A stretch of DNA of 64,000 bases, from the NCBI GenBank assembly GCA_008729055.1, contig SDUX01000006.1, forward strand, positions 3,770,842 to 3,834,841, written 5' to 3'. Shown one piece after another: positions 9,136-17,749 of the stretch. Each line of letters starts with the position of its first letter. The first letter of the stretch is position 1. Origin of the DNA: Pyropia haitanensis (Eukaryota > Rhodophyta > Bangiophyceae > Bangiales > Bangiaceae). Under the pieces are notes generated by a model. The model had not been told where the DNA came from. It did no database searches and saw nothing but the letters and a program-made list of their open reading frames with translations. The position numbers were made by a program, and so were the translations under genes.

Positions 9136-11319
9136 ATGTTTTCGGGCGGGGGTGGCCGGCCGGCCCCTTGCTTCGACGGCGCTGCCTCGGCCGGCGCGGG
9201 CGTGCACCCTGGGAGGGGCGCGCCCGTGTTGCTCTTCGTTGCTTCCCCCCCCTTCCCCTCCCCTCCCCCTCCCCCGGACTTTTCTGCCACCCGCCTGGTC
9301 CTCAAGGCCAGCGCCCCGGCGGGCCAGCCGCCCCCGCACGTGGCGGTCCGCGCGGCCTTGCCGGCATGGGTGGCCATGGGGGCGTCCCCGTGGTTCGTCG
9401 GGGTGATCCGCGACGGCCTTTCGCTCCCCTGGGTGGCCGAGCTGCCCCGCTGGCGGCCGCCTCCGATCCCGCTGCCGGCGGACGTGCTGCGCTGGGCGGT
9501 GGTCGAGGTCGGCCGCTGGTGCGAGCGCGGCTTTGCGCGACGGGCGCGGGCGGCCGAGGCCCGGCGGGCGCGCTGGGTGTCGGCCAGCTTTGTGGTCGAC
9601 ATCAACACGCGGCCCCGCCTTGTGGTGAACTACAAGCACCAGAATGCCTACTTGGAGGACCGGCCGATTCGCTACGCGCAGCTGGCGGACTTTGTGATGG
9701 ACCTGGCGTTGGACGACCACCTCACGTCCTGGGACGTGGCGGACGCCTTTCACCACGTCTTTCTGGCGAAGGAGGAGGGGTCCCGGCTGGCTTTTTCTGT
9801 GGCGGGCGTCGTCTACGTCCCGCTCACGATGCCGTAGGGCTCAAAGCTGGCGCCGTGGGTGCGGACGAAGCTGATGCGCCCTGTGGTGGCGCACTTGCGG
9901 GCGCGGGGGTTCAAGCTCCTCCCGTACATGGACGACTTCGGCTGCCTCGCGGCGGTGGCGCCGGGCTGCCGCCCGGTCTCCCGGTCGCGCGCGACGGCGG
10001 GCCGGGTGGGGGCGGTGGCGTTTTTTGCCTCCCTCGGCGTCGACGTGTAAAAGGCCACGGGGGCGGCGGTGGGCACGCAGGCGCTGGACCTGCTGGGATT
10101 CACCATCGACACCCACCGGCAGCTGTTTTTGCTGCCCCCCAAGCGGCTGCGCTCGGTGGTTGGTGCGGCCGTGTCGCTGCGCCGCCACGCCACGACCCAC
10201 TGCCGCTGGGTCACGCTGCCCGCCCTCCAGCGCTTTTGTGGGCTGGCCGTCTCCACGGCGGCGGCCGTGCCCGACGCGCGCTTCCACCGGCAGGCGTTGT
10301 ACGCCTGCTTCCCGGTGGGGCCCCGCCAGAGGCTGCGCCAGCTGTCGTCCCGGGCGCTGGCCGACCTCGCGTAGTGGTGCGGCCTGACGACGTGCCACGA
10401 CTTGGGCCGGGCCCTGTGGCAGCCGTCGGTGCTGGGGGAGCTGACCACGGACGCGTCGGGCTACGGCTGGGGTGGCCTGCTGGACCGCGGGGTGCCGGCG
10501 CGGGGCTTCCTTTAGTTGACCTACTCGCGCCTCCTTATCAACATCAAGGAGCTGCTCGCCATCTTGTTCACCCTCCGCTCCTTTCCCCACCTACGCGGCC
10601 CGGGCGTGCTGCGCGTCCGCGCGGACTCCCTGGTGAACGTCCACGTGCTGAACACGATGCGGTCTCGCTCGCCGGCGCTGATGAGCGTCGTGCGGGAGGT
10701 TCTCCGGGAACTCCACAGCCGCCAGCTGCGGGCCGAGGCGTACTGGCTGTCGTCGATTGCCAACGCCCACGCGGACAAGCTGTCCCGCGACCGCGACGCG
10801 TCCGACTGGCGCTTGCGGCGCTCCGTCTTCTCGGTGCTGCAGGCGCGCTGGGGGCCCCTCGTCGTCGACCGCTTTGCGTCGGAGCGCAACCGCCAGCTGC
10901 CGGTGTTCAAATCCGCGGCGGCCTGCCCGGGCACGGCGGCAGTGGACGCGTGGCGGCAGGACTGGCGGGGGGTGCACAACTATGTGAACCCCCCGTTCAG
11001 CATGGCGGCGCTGGCGATCAACAAGTTGGCGGTCGAAGGGGCCTCGGCGGTGCTGGTGTTGCCGGTCTGGCGGGCCCAGCCGTGGTGGGCCCGCTTTCTG
11101 GCGCTGGCGGACGCGGCGGTGTTGCCACCTGTGGGCAGCCCCCTCTACACGCACGGCCTTTACGTCTCTCCCGCCAAGTCGCCGCGCTGGCGAACGGCGG
11201 CGTTTTACGTCGCTCCGGCGACGACACGGCGCACGGGCTCCGGTGGCGCGCGGCTGCCGACGTGGGAGTCCTGGCCGCCGTCGGCACGGCGAGTGCCGGC
11301 GCCGCGGCCGCGCGCGTGA
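9136..11319 (+). pseudogene. pol: DIRS-A reverse transcriptase-RNase H-methyltransferase-like ORF with four stops
   Basis: One frame from 9136 to 11319 is interrupted by TAG 9835, TAA 10048, TAG 10372 and TAG 10513. RT motifs in order are VVNYKHQNAYLED (about 9625), SWDVADAFHHVF (9730) and the catalytic box LLPYMDDFG (9920). RNase H follows: LTTDASGYGWGG (10440), the INIKELLAILF helix with its Glu (10540), VRADSLVNVHVLN (10615) and NAHADKLSRD (10765). Last is the DIRS-type methyltransferase-like domain: WGPLVVDRFA (10850), YVNPPFSMAALAI (10985) and AVLVLPVWRAQPWW (11050). It synthesises cDNA from element RNA. The recombinase reads from an overlapping frame at the 3' end. Confidence 0.8.
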
Positions 11320-11690
11320 TCCTGCGGCAAGACATCTCCGTCGGCACCGCCGACGCCTACGGCCGGCGGTGGGCCGCCTTTGCCACGTTCTGCGCGGACA
11401 ACGGGTGGTGCGCCCTCCCTGCGTCTCCGGGCGCGATTGCGTGCTTCTTTGGCACGTTGGTGGAACGACCGCCGTGGGGCCCCTGATGGCCCGCCTGCGC
11501 CGCGGCTACGCCCGCGTGCGCGCCGCGCGGGCCAACGCCTTTCCATTTGCACGTGGGCCGTTTCCGGCGCCCGTGCTTTGGAGGATCGTGCTGTTGGCCA
11601 TGCGGACCGCCGACCCCTCGTGGCGGCGCCGCTTCACGGCGGTGGTAGAGGCCTTTCTGGTGGCCCGCCGCTCCCCCTCCCCCCACACGC
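11230..11690 (+). pseudogene. DIRS-A tyrosine recombinase, N-terminal fragment
   Basis: A frame overlapping the pol end encodes ARVILRQDISVGTADAYGRR then WAAFATFCADNGWCALPASP, a typical SAM-like core-binding domain of tyrosine recombinases. The frame closes at 11486, and coding resumes in the next frame with PLMARLRRGYARVRAARAN and PFARGPFPAPVLWRIVLLAM up to about 11690. This matches the corresponding part of the DIRS-B recombinase (shared RGY and RGPFPA). The catalytic domain with the Arg...HxxR...Tyr residues is absent, so the enzyme cannot work. The break is one frameshift plus a 3' truncation. Confidence 0.7.
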
Positions 11691-11759
11691 ACACGATCTG
11701 GGATTGGGGGGCCGTGTCCACACCGCCGTGTGCAGTCCCAATTGGACAGGTTGGGGGCG

Positions 11760-12269
11760 GGGGGGGCGGGCTTGCCCGCCTCGGCCACTCGCTCGCCGCT
11801 GCATTCGCCGCCGGTGGCCACCCCCGGGGCGGGGGCAGCGGCGGCGGCGGGGCCCCCCCAGCAGATGACGACGCCGACGAGGCGCGCCCCGACGGCGATG
11901 CCCCCCTGGACGGCGACGACGGCGGTGGCAACTGCGGCGACGGGAGTGGTCGTGGCGGCAGCGGGGGCGGCGGTCTCGCCGCCGCCGCCGCGTCCTCCGG
12001 CGTCCTCCCTTTCGGGGCGGTGCAGGCCACCCTCGTGCCCGCCCCCCACGTGAATAACATGTGGGCGTCCCTGGTGTGGCGGCGGCCGCGGCGGCGGAGG
12101 CGGGAGCGAGAGCGCGCTCGGTGGCGTGCGGCGGCTCCTGCCACGTGGGAGGGGATGCGGGGGGGGGCATCGCGGGCGGGGGTTGGCTGGGGATTGGGGG
12201 GGGAGGAGGGGGTGGGGGGGAGGGGGCCGACGCCGCTGCGGCCCCCGCCCGCCGTGGGCTGTGTGCGGG
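11760..12269. other. No supported gene
   Basis: GC-rich sequence with (GGC/GCC)n and Asp/Gly-rich frames, then a G-rich approach to the next array. I see no motif on either strand. Confidence 0.5.
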
Positions 12270-12475
12270 GGGAGGGGGGACAAGTCGGGGGCGGGGGACA
12301 AGTCGGGGGGGGGCGGGGGGACAAGTCGGGCAGGGGGGGGGACAAGTCGAGGGGGGGGGGGGGGACAAGACTTGGGGGAGGGGGACAGGTCGGGGGAGGG
12401 GGGGGACAGGTCGGGGGGGGGGGGACATGTCTGGGGGGGGGGACAGGTCGGGGGGGGGAGGGGACAAGGCAGGAG
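12270..12475. repeat. GGGGACAAGTCGGGG-type minisatellite
   Basis: About eleven imperfect copies of a 16-20 bp unit with a conserved ACAAGTC/ACAGGTC core separated by variable G runs of 4-14. The plus strand is a dense array of possible G-quadruplexes. Confidence 0.9.
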
Positions 12476-12809
12476 GGAAGGGAAGTCCACCGCCCACCGC
12501 CGTCGGCGGCGGGTGGTGCACTCCAGGCCGTTTTGGGGAGGGGGGTGAAGCGCAGGCTGCGCCAGATGCCTCCCCCCCACCTCGCCGCGCGGGTGACTTC
12601 GGCCGCTCGCTGCGCGCCGCGGGCTCGCCCGCCACTGCAGCGCCGGGCGGCAGCGCCGGCGCCGGCGGCGCCGGCGCCGGCTGAAGGAAAAAAGGTCGCT
12701 GTCTTCTTGTCTATTCTCCGGGTCGTCCCTGCCTCGGCGAGGCACCCTTCTTGTACCGCCCCAGTCCCTCTCCTGGTCTCCCTGAGAGCACTCGTCGCAA
12801 CGCGGGCCA
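12476..12809. other. No gene; possible copia 3' flank
   Basis: A short palindromic GGCGCCGGCGCCGG-type run near 12655-12680 is followed by less biased sequence (12690-12809). It lies where a 3' LTR of the minus-strand copia remnant would be, but I could not find a paired LTR. Confidence 0.35.
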
Positions 12810-13690
12810 CTATCGACGAAGGGGCACGCCCGGGTCGTGCCCCAACAGCGGGTCACGACCCCGAAGCGCCCCTTGACCGTATCTATCGCTCGGTCCTCCC
12901 CTCACACCACAACAACCAAATTCACATACGTCCACGTCCTGGCTCGATGCAGAGACCACGCTAGAGTCCGTCGAGAAGGAGGCATCCGAGTTGACGTCCG
13001 CCACCGCGGGGCCGTCCAGGGCAGCCGCACCAGACGACCCCGCAGCCGGGGCGCGCCCATGGTGGCGACGCGCGCGCGAGGGCACAACAGGAAGCTTGGT
13101 CATGAAGTCGCCAGCCGCAAGGCGCACAGCGTAGGAACCCACGCGGAGGGCGTGCTGGAGCGGGGTGTTACGGCCCGGCTTGGTCAGCGCGTCGGTCAGC
13201 TGACCAGGGGCACGCAGCCATGTGATGCTGGCCACCGCACCGCCGCGGTAGAGCTCGCGGAGCTCGTGGACCGCCGCTCCCACCTCCTTGGGCTGGACCA
13301 ACCCGTCCGCGTCAAGAGTGTTGTACAGCGACAGGCTATCGGTGTACACGTCCACCGGCGCCTGCGCATGCTCGTCGCCCGCCGACACGAAAGCGTGCAC
13401 GACAGCCAGCTCCTTGGTGGCCCGCAGCCCCTCGAGCAGGGCGTAGACCTCGGCGGCGAAGGAGGAGTGCGTGACTCGCCGCTGCTTATGGGAGGCGTAT
13501 TCGCAGCAGCGCCAGCGGCGAATCGGGCGCGAGGCGGCCGGCCGGCACCGACCCCGGTGTGGCGAAGATAACAAAGCCGGTATGGGCCGTGGGTGCGCCC
13601 AGCCGAACGATGGATGCGTCAGTGAACAGCCGCAGGCGCTGCTGCCCCCCCATGTGACCGAAAACAAGGGGAAGCGGGCGCGCCACCACC
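12810..13690 (-). pseudogene. pol: Ty1/copia-type RNase H remnant
   Basis: On the minus strand RLRLFTDASIV (about 13650) gives the first RNase H aspartate. After a one-base frame change near 13505 come EVYALLEGLRATKELA (catalytic Glu), VDVYTDSLSLYNTL (Asp, about 13340) and the copia hallmark GQLTDALTKPGRNT (13190). The spacing fits a Ty1/copia pol C-terminus, which degrades the RNA strand of the RNA/DNA hybrid. The frame ends at 12810 after an acidic/Ser-rich tail. The RT, integrase and protease that should precede it are missing, replaced by alanine-rich repeats in the same frame. A dead remnant. Confidence 0.75.
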
Positions 13691-15494
13691 GCCGCCGCGT
13701 CCGCCGCTGCCGCTGCCGCGGGCGGCGCCGCCGCCGCCACCCCTCCTGCCACTTGGCCCGCCGCCGCCGCCACCCCTCCTGCCCGAGCCTCCGCCGCCGC
13801 CGCCGACCGACGCGCCGCCACGCGCGCCGCCCCCATCCCCGCGGCGTCGGCCACCCCCGCCCGCCCCGCGCCGTCGCCCGCCTGCGTCGCCGCCGCGGCG
13901 GCTGACGCCGCCCACCGGGCGGCGGCGGCGGCCCCCGCCACCCGCCCCGCCGTGGAGGCGGGTCCCGCCGCGGCAGCCGCCGCCGCCGCCGCAGCCGCCG
14001 CCGCGGCCGCCCCGTCCCCTGCCACCGCCACCACCTACGGATCGGACGTGGCCACGTCCGTGCGGGCGGCGGTGAAAAGGCGGCCGCCCGCCGCGGCCGC
14101 TGCCGCACCTGCCCGCGCCGCGGCGGCCGCGGCGGCCACGGCGGTGGCGGCGGCGGCCGAGGAGGCCCGCCGCCCAGCCGCCACGGCGGTGGCGGCGGCC
14201 ACCCCCCCCGCGGCGCCCCCCGCGGCGGCCGTCGACCGCACCACCGCCGCGGCGGCAGCGGTCTCCGGCCCCACCACGGCCGCGGTGGCCGCCACCGCCC
14301 CACGGCCGACCGCTGCTGCCGCCCCCCTGGCGGCGGCCGCCCGGCGGCAGGCGGCCGCCGCGGCCGCCACCCCCACCATGCCCGCCCGCCCGCCCACCGC
14401 CGCGGCAGTGGCGTTGCAAGCGGCGGCGGCGAGCCATGAGACGCCCGCCACCGCCGCCCACCGGCCAGTCACCGCGGCCGCCACTGCTGACGCGCCGAGC
14501 GGCGCCAATGACGCCGCCACAGCCGTCACCGCCGCATCCCACGCGCGGGCCGCAGTGGCGGCGGCGGCGGCGGCGGTGGCGGCGGCACGGTCCCGCGTGG
14601 CCGCCCCGGCGGCGGCCGCTTGGTACCGCGCGGCGGTGGCGGCGGCGGCGGCGGCGGGCACCCCCACCCCTCCCACCCGCGACCGCACTTCGTCGGCGGC
14701 GCGACGGGCGGCGGCGGCCTTGCCTGCCGCCAACCCCAAGGGGGCGTCCACACGGGGGGCCACAATGAAGGGGGGAATGTCCCCGCCGCCGCCGCCACTG
14801 TCGGCGGCGCCAGCACTGTAACCGCCATCGCCGTCGCCGCCGTCACCGCCTTCGCCGCCACCGCCGCCGCCGTCGCCGCCGTCGCCGCCGTCGCTCGATC
14901 CGCCGCCGCCCCCGTCAACGCCGCCGCCCGAAGCCGACCCGCCGTCACCCCCTCCCCCCCCACCTCCCTCCCACCGACGGGTCCGCCCACGCCTCTGCCG
15001 CCGCCCGGTGCGCGGCGGCGGCCGTGTCGGACACCGGCCGGCCAGCGGCGACAGCCGCCACAGCGGTGCCTCCACCATCGGTGACCCCACCGCGCCTCCC
15101 CCGCCCCCCACGCCCGCCCTCCCCCCCCCCCCCCCTCTGGCGACGCCGGGGGGCACCCCCCCGCCGCCCACGCCTCAAAAGCGGTGTTTACGGCCGCCGA
15201 CAGGACATCGAGGGCGAACACCAGGGCGCGCGCCAGCGATGGCAGGCCCCGCAGGCCAGCCGCCAGGGAGGCGCCCAGGGGGGGAGCGCCGGCCGGCGGG
15301 GGGGGAAGGAGAGGGGGGGGGGGCCACCGCCGGGGTTCATCACCCCCACCGGGTGCAACGACCGCGGCGGTTCCGGCGGCGGCAGCGGCGGCGACGGGAG
15401 TGGGAGGGGAGGAAGGCAACAGGAGTGGGGGGGGGGGAACGACGACGGTGGAGGGGAAGGGGACGGTGACGACGACGGTAGAGGGGAGGGGCAC
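13690..15494 (-). CDS. Alanine-rich low-complexity ORF of unknown nature
   Basis: The minus frames across this block are almost pure alanine/glycine/arginine from GCC/GCG repeats, with a few more complex segments: LRGLPSLARALVFALDVLSA (about 15220), AHRAAAEAWADPSVGG (about 15000) and APRVDAPLGLAAGKAAAARR (about 14750). These lie in three different frames, so at least two shifts would be needed for one gene. The last frame runs through a single TAG at 14035 straight into the copia RNase H remnant. It may be a repeat expansion inside a retroelement, or a low-complexity host protein. No domain is visible. Confidence 0.25.
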
Positions 15495-15818
15495 GGTGGC
15501 GCCTACACCACGATGGAGCTGCTGTCGCAGCCTGGTCGCCGAACCAGCCTCGCAGCTTGATCTGCTGGGCGCTCAGAGCTCAGAAAAAAAAGGTTGCAAA
15601 AAACCGGGGAGAGGGGAGGAGAGGGGCAGCCAAGTAACGTTGACCGCTGTAATTGGACGTCAGAGACACAAATTATACAAGACGGAAAACAACGCGCAGG
15701 TCGCACCTGCGCCAAGTCGGGAAGCGGCGCTACTCGTCGGCCTCCGCGACCAAGACAAAGGGCGTTAGCCCCTCGCTCCCCCGGCAGCAGCGCGGAAGGC
15801 GCTGGGGAGGCCAGGGGA
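15495..15818. other. Left flank or terminus of DIRS-B; no gene
   Basis: Mixed-composition sequence with an A-rich stretch near 15583-15603. About 15600-15630, read on the minus strand, resembles 16240-16285 (shared CCCCTNTCCTCCCCTCTC then CCGGTT), which could be a second short terminal repeat of DIRS-B. Confidence 0.35.
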
Positions 15819-16241
15819 GCGGCAAGAGGGAGGAGGTTGCCGTCCACCGCCGGCAGGAGTGGGTGGGCGGCCCGGCCTTCTTGTGGCCGCCCCGGTGCCC
15901 CGGCCGGCGTCGTGCAGGGGCCCGCCGTCGGCGGAGGTGGGCGGGCGTCGGCGCCTGCCCGTGCGCGGGCACGGCCGCCTCGGGTGGCGGCAGTGGGGGG
16001 CGTGTGCGTGGTGGCTGCCTCTGCGCGCCGCTTGGCGGTGGGTACCGCCTTGTGTGGCGGTGGCGCCAAGCGGCCGCGGGAGGGCTCGTCGCCCGCGCCG
16101 GGGGCCAAACGGCTCGAGGCCGTGGGGCTGCCGCTCGCACCAAACAGTTCAAACAGCCCGCGCCCGCTTGCGGCTTACAGCCGGCGTTGGCCGGGCCGCC
16201 TACGGGACTGTCCAGTTGGCAGTCTTGTCCCCGCGGGGGGG
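15819..16241 (-). repeat. DIRS-B terminal direct repeat, 3' copy
   Basis: Near-identical, same-orientation match to 31378-31797, starting GCGGCAAGAGGGAGG and ending after the inverted heptamers around 16206-16225. It carries the same ATG ORF (MAPGAGDEPSRG, from 16108 on the minus strand) as the 5' copy, where the ORF would be the start of gag. Confidence 0.8.
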
Positions 16242-16329
16242 AAAGAGGGCGCAACCGGCGAGAGGGGAGGATAGGGGAAGCCGTCACCCCGGAGATGAGG
16301 GCGCGTGCGGGGCACGCAGCGACTGAACC

Positions 16330-16952
16330 AGTCCCAGGCTGGCGCCGTCGGCGCCCAGGTGAAGTCGACGTAGTGGCGGTAGACCGTCGTGACGTACGAG
16401 ACGCCCATCAGCTGCATGATGAGGACGTCGCTAAGCCCCAGGGCGTGGGCGTCAGACGCGGCCCCGGCGCGGGGGGAGTGACCAGACCACTTGGTCCCCA
16501 GCGAGGCGCGTACGCGGTAAAAATTCGCAGCAGGTCGCGCATCCAGACGTTGACGATGTTGAGAGGCAGGGGTGCGAGGAGCCCCGGCGGGGCGAGGAGG
16601 CGCTCCGCGGCCGGCCGGCCGGCGGCACGGTGCGCCCACCAGTGCTCGCGCAGCAGCGGCAGCACGCGGTCCGCCGCCCAGCCGCCGGGAGCAACCGGCA
16701 CCGTGTACGCGACGCGCTCCGCGTCCTCCAGCACCCCCATCTTGAAATCTAGGATCTGGAATTTCAGCCCCTTCGCCGTCGGAAAGGTGTCGCACGCCCG
16801 CCTGTGCGACGCCGCCCCGGGGCGGTTGAACAAGGTGTACGCCAACGCCGCGCCCGCGATGGCAAGGCGAAGGTCCGGCGGCGCGCCGGGCCAGAGCCCG
16901 AGAAAAGCCGACACGGCCGCCGCCGGGAAAGGGCCGCGCTTCAGGCGCAGGC
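16330..16952 (-). pseudogene. DIRS-B tyrosine recombinase, catalytic half
   Basis: From the Ty3-1 insertion point the minus frame reads RGPFPAAAVSAFLGLWPG, then ALAYTLFNRPGAASHR (likely first catalytic Arg), GLKFQILDFKMGV (beta-hairpin Lys) and later SGHSPRAGAASDAHALG, the HxxR box, followed by GVSYVTTVYRHYVD with the nucleophile Tyr. A one-base shift near 16535 separates the Arg and HxxR parts into two frames. This is the domain that would insert the circular cDNA without target duplication. It is the C-terminal half of the gene whose N-terminal half lies at 27633-28090. Confidence 0.8.
16948..16952. repeat. Target-site duplication CAGGC (left) of Ty3-1
   Basis: CAGGC sits immediately outside the left LTR and again at 27628-27632 immediately outside the right LTR. 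This is a perfect 5-bp duplication, as expected for Ty3 integrase. Confidence 0.95.
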
Positions 16953-17344
16953 TGTGGCACAAGTGCCGTCGGAATATAGGAATCAAGGCCGAACGGCCGT
17001 GGGAGAGCGAAGCACGGTCTATGACTCAAAGAGAAAGGAAGACACGCCTTTTACTCCCACACGTCGTTACCGAACCCTCTGGACAAGGAGTCGTGTCGGC
17101 CTTGGGCTTAAGAGCCACAGAAGGGGCGACGATGCAATCATAGAGACGATACGATCGATCATTAGATCGAGCAAGACGAGCAGGTGAAAGACAGATCAGC
17201 AATAAAGAAAGATAAACAAGACGAAAGTAACCCCCCAAAGGGCGAGCCACAAGCCGGCCCAAATCAACAGACCCAAGCCGACCAGTCAAGGGGGTTACCT
17301 AGGATCAATGGGTAATTTCCCAATTACACAGCAGATATGCTACA
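16953..17344 (-). repeat. Ty3-1 3' LTR (392 bp)
   Basis: Begins TGTGGCACAAG and ends ATGCTACA on the plus strand, near identical to 27236-27627; TG...CA ends. The boundary was fixed by comparing both copies and by the TSD. Confidence 0.95.
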
Positions 17345-17354
17345 TACCCCCCAT
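17345..17354 (-). promoter_or_regulatory. Ty3-1 polypurine tract
   Basis: On the minus strand ATGGGGGGTA lies directly against the 3' LTR, the expected site for plus-strand DNA priming. Confidence 0.7.
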
Positions 17355-17749
17355 AGGAGATTCGAGCCGTCCCGGCGAGTCGACGACAGACCGGGCCCGA
17401 ATCGGGGCCTGACGCGTCGATCAGCAGATCGAGAGGTGCTGGGCGGCCCGAGTGGTGCGTGCATTGTGTGTAGGGCCGGCGGTCGCCGCAGGCACCCGAG
17501 AGGGTCGGGTGCGTCGGACCGCTGTGGGTCGGCACAGGGGTCCGCCCCTTTGCATGCGTGCCCGACGGCTGGCGACCGTGGGTCACGCGCCCGCTCCGTC
17601 GTGGGGTCCAAGACCCGTGTGTTTGGCTCGCGGCGCGGCCGGTGACCGGCGTGTGGGAGCTCCCACGCCGGTAGCTGCGGGGTGGTCTGCCGCTTGCGTT
17701 TATAACGCGACGGTGTGCGCCTCTTGCGGGTTGCGCGTGGGCCCACCTG
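17355..17749. other. Ty3-1 spacer, probable upstream region of the antisense ORF
   Basis: No ORF with protein-like composition. It lies between the 3' LTR and the plus-strand ORF and would hold any promoter for it. I see no clear TATA box. Confidence 0.4.

Larger units (their letters stand above)
7400..11760 (+). mobile_element. DIRS-A: DIRS-like tyrosine-recombinase retrotransposon, degenerate
   Basis: Gene order on the plus strand is gag-like ORF, RT-RNase H-methyltransferase-like ORF, then tyrosine recombinase overlapping the pol end, with no integrase or aspartic protease. This is the DIRS order. The recombinase is cut off at about 11690. About 45 bases later CAATTGGACAG (11739-11749) closely matches CAACTGGACAG in the terminal repeat of DIRS-B in the same relative orientation, so the right terminus may lie near here after an internal deletion. 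The left end is not defined. Internal stops at 8360, 8660, 9835, 10048, 10372 and 10513 mean the copy is inactive under the standard code. Confidence 0.75.

Noticed and set aside
9835..10515. Nuclear stop-codon reassignment to explain DIRS-A stops
   Set aside because: TAG, TAA and TGA all occur inside pol or gag frames here, yet clean ORFs nearby (both gags, Ty3-2 integrase) end normally with standard stops. Mutation is simpler.
7698..11486. 1262-codon plus ORF across DIRS-A
   Set aside because: An off-frame shadow of gag and pol; only its last roughly 90 codons (recombinase start) are meaningful.
17026..17289. 87-codon ORF present in both Ty3-1 LTRs
   Set aside because: It is duplicated because the LTR is duplicated, and it has no protein-like composition.
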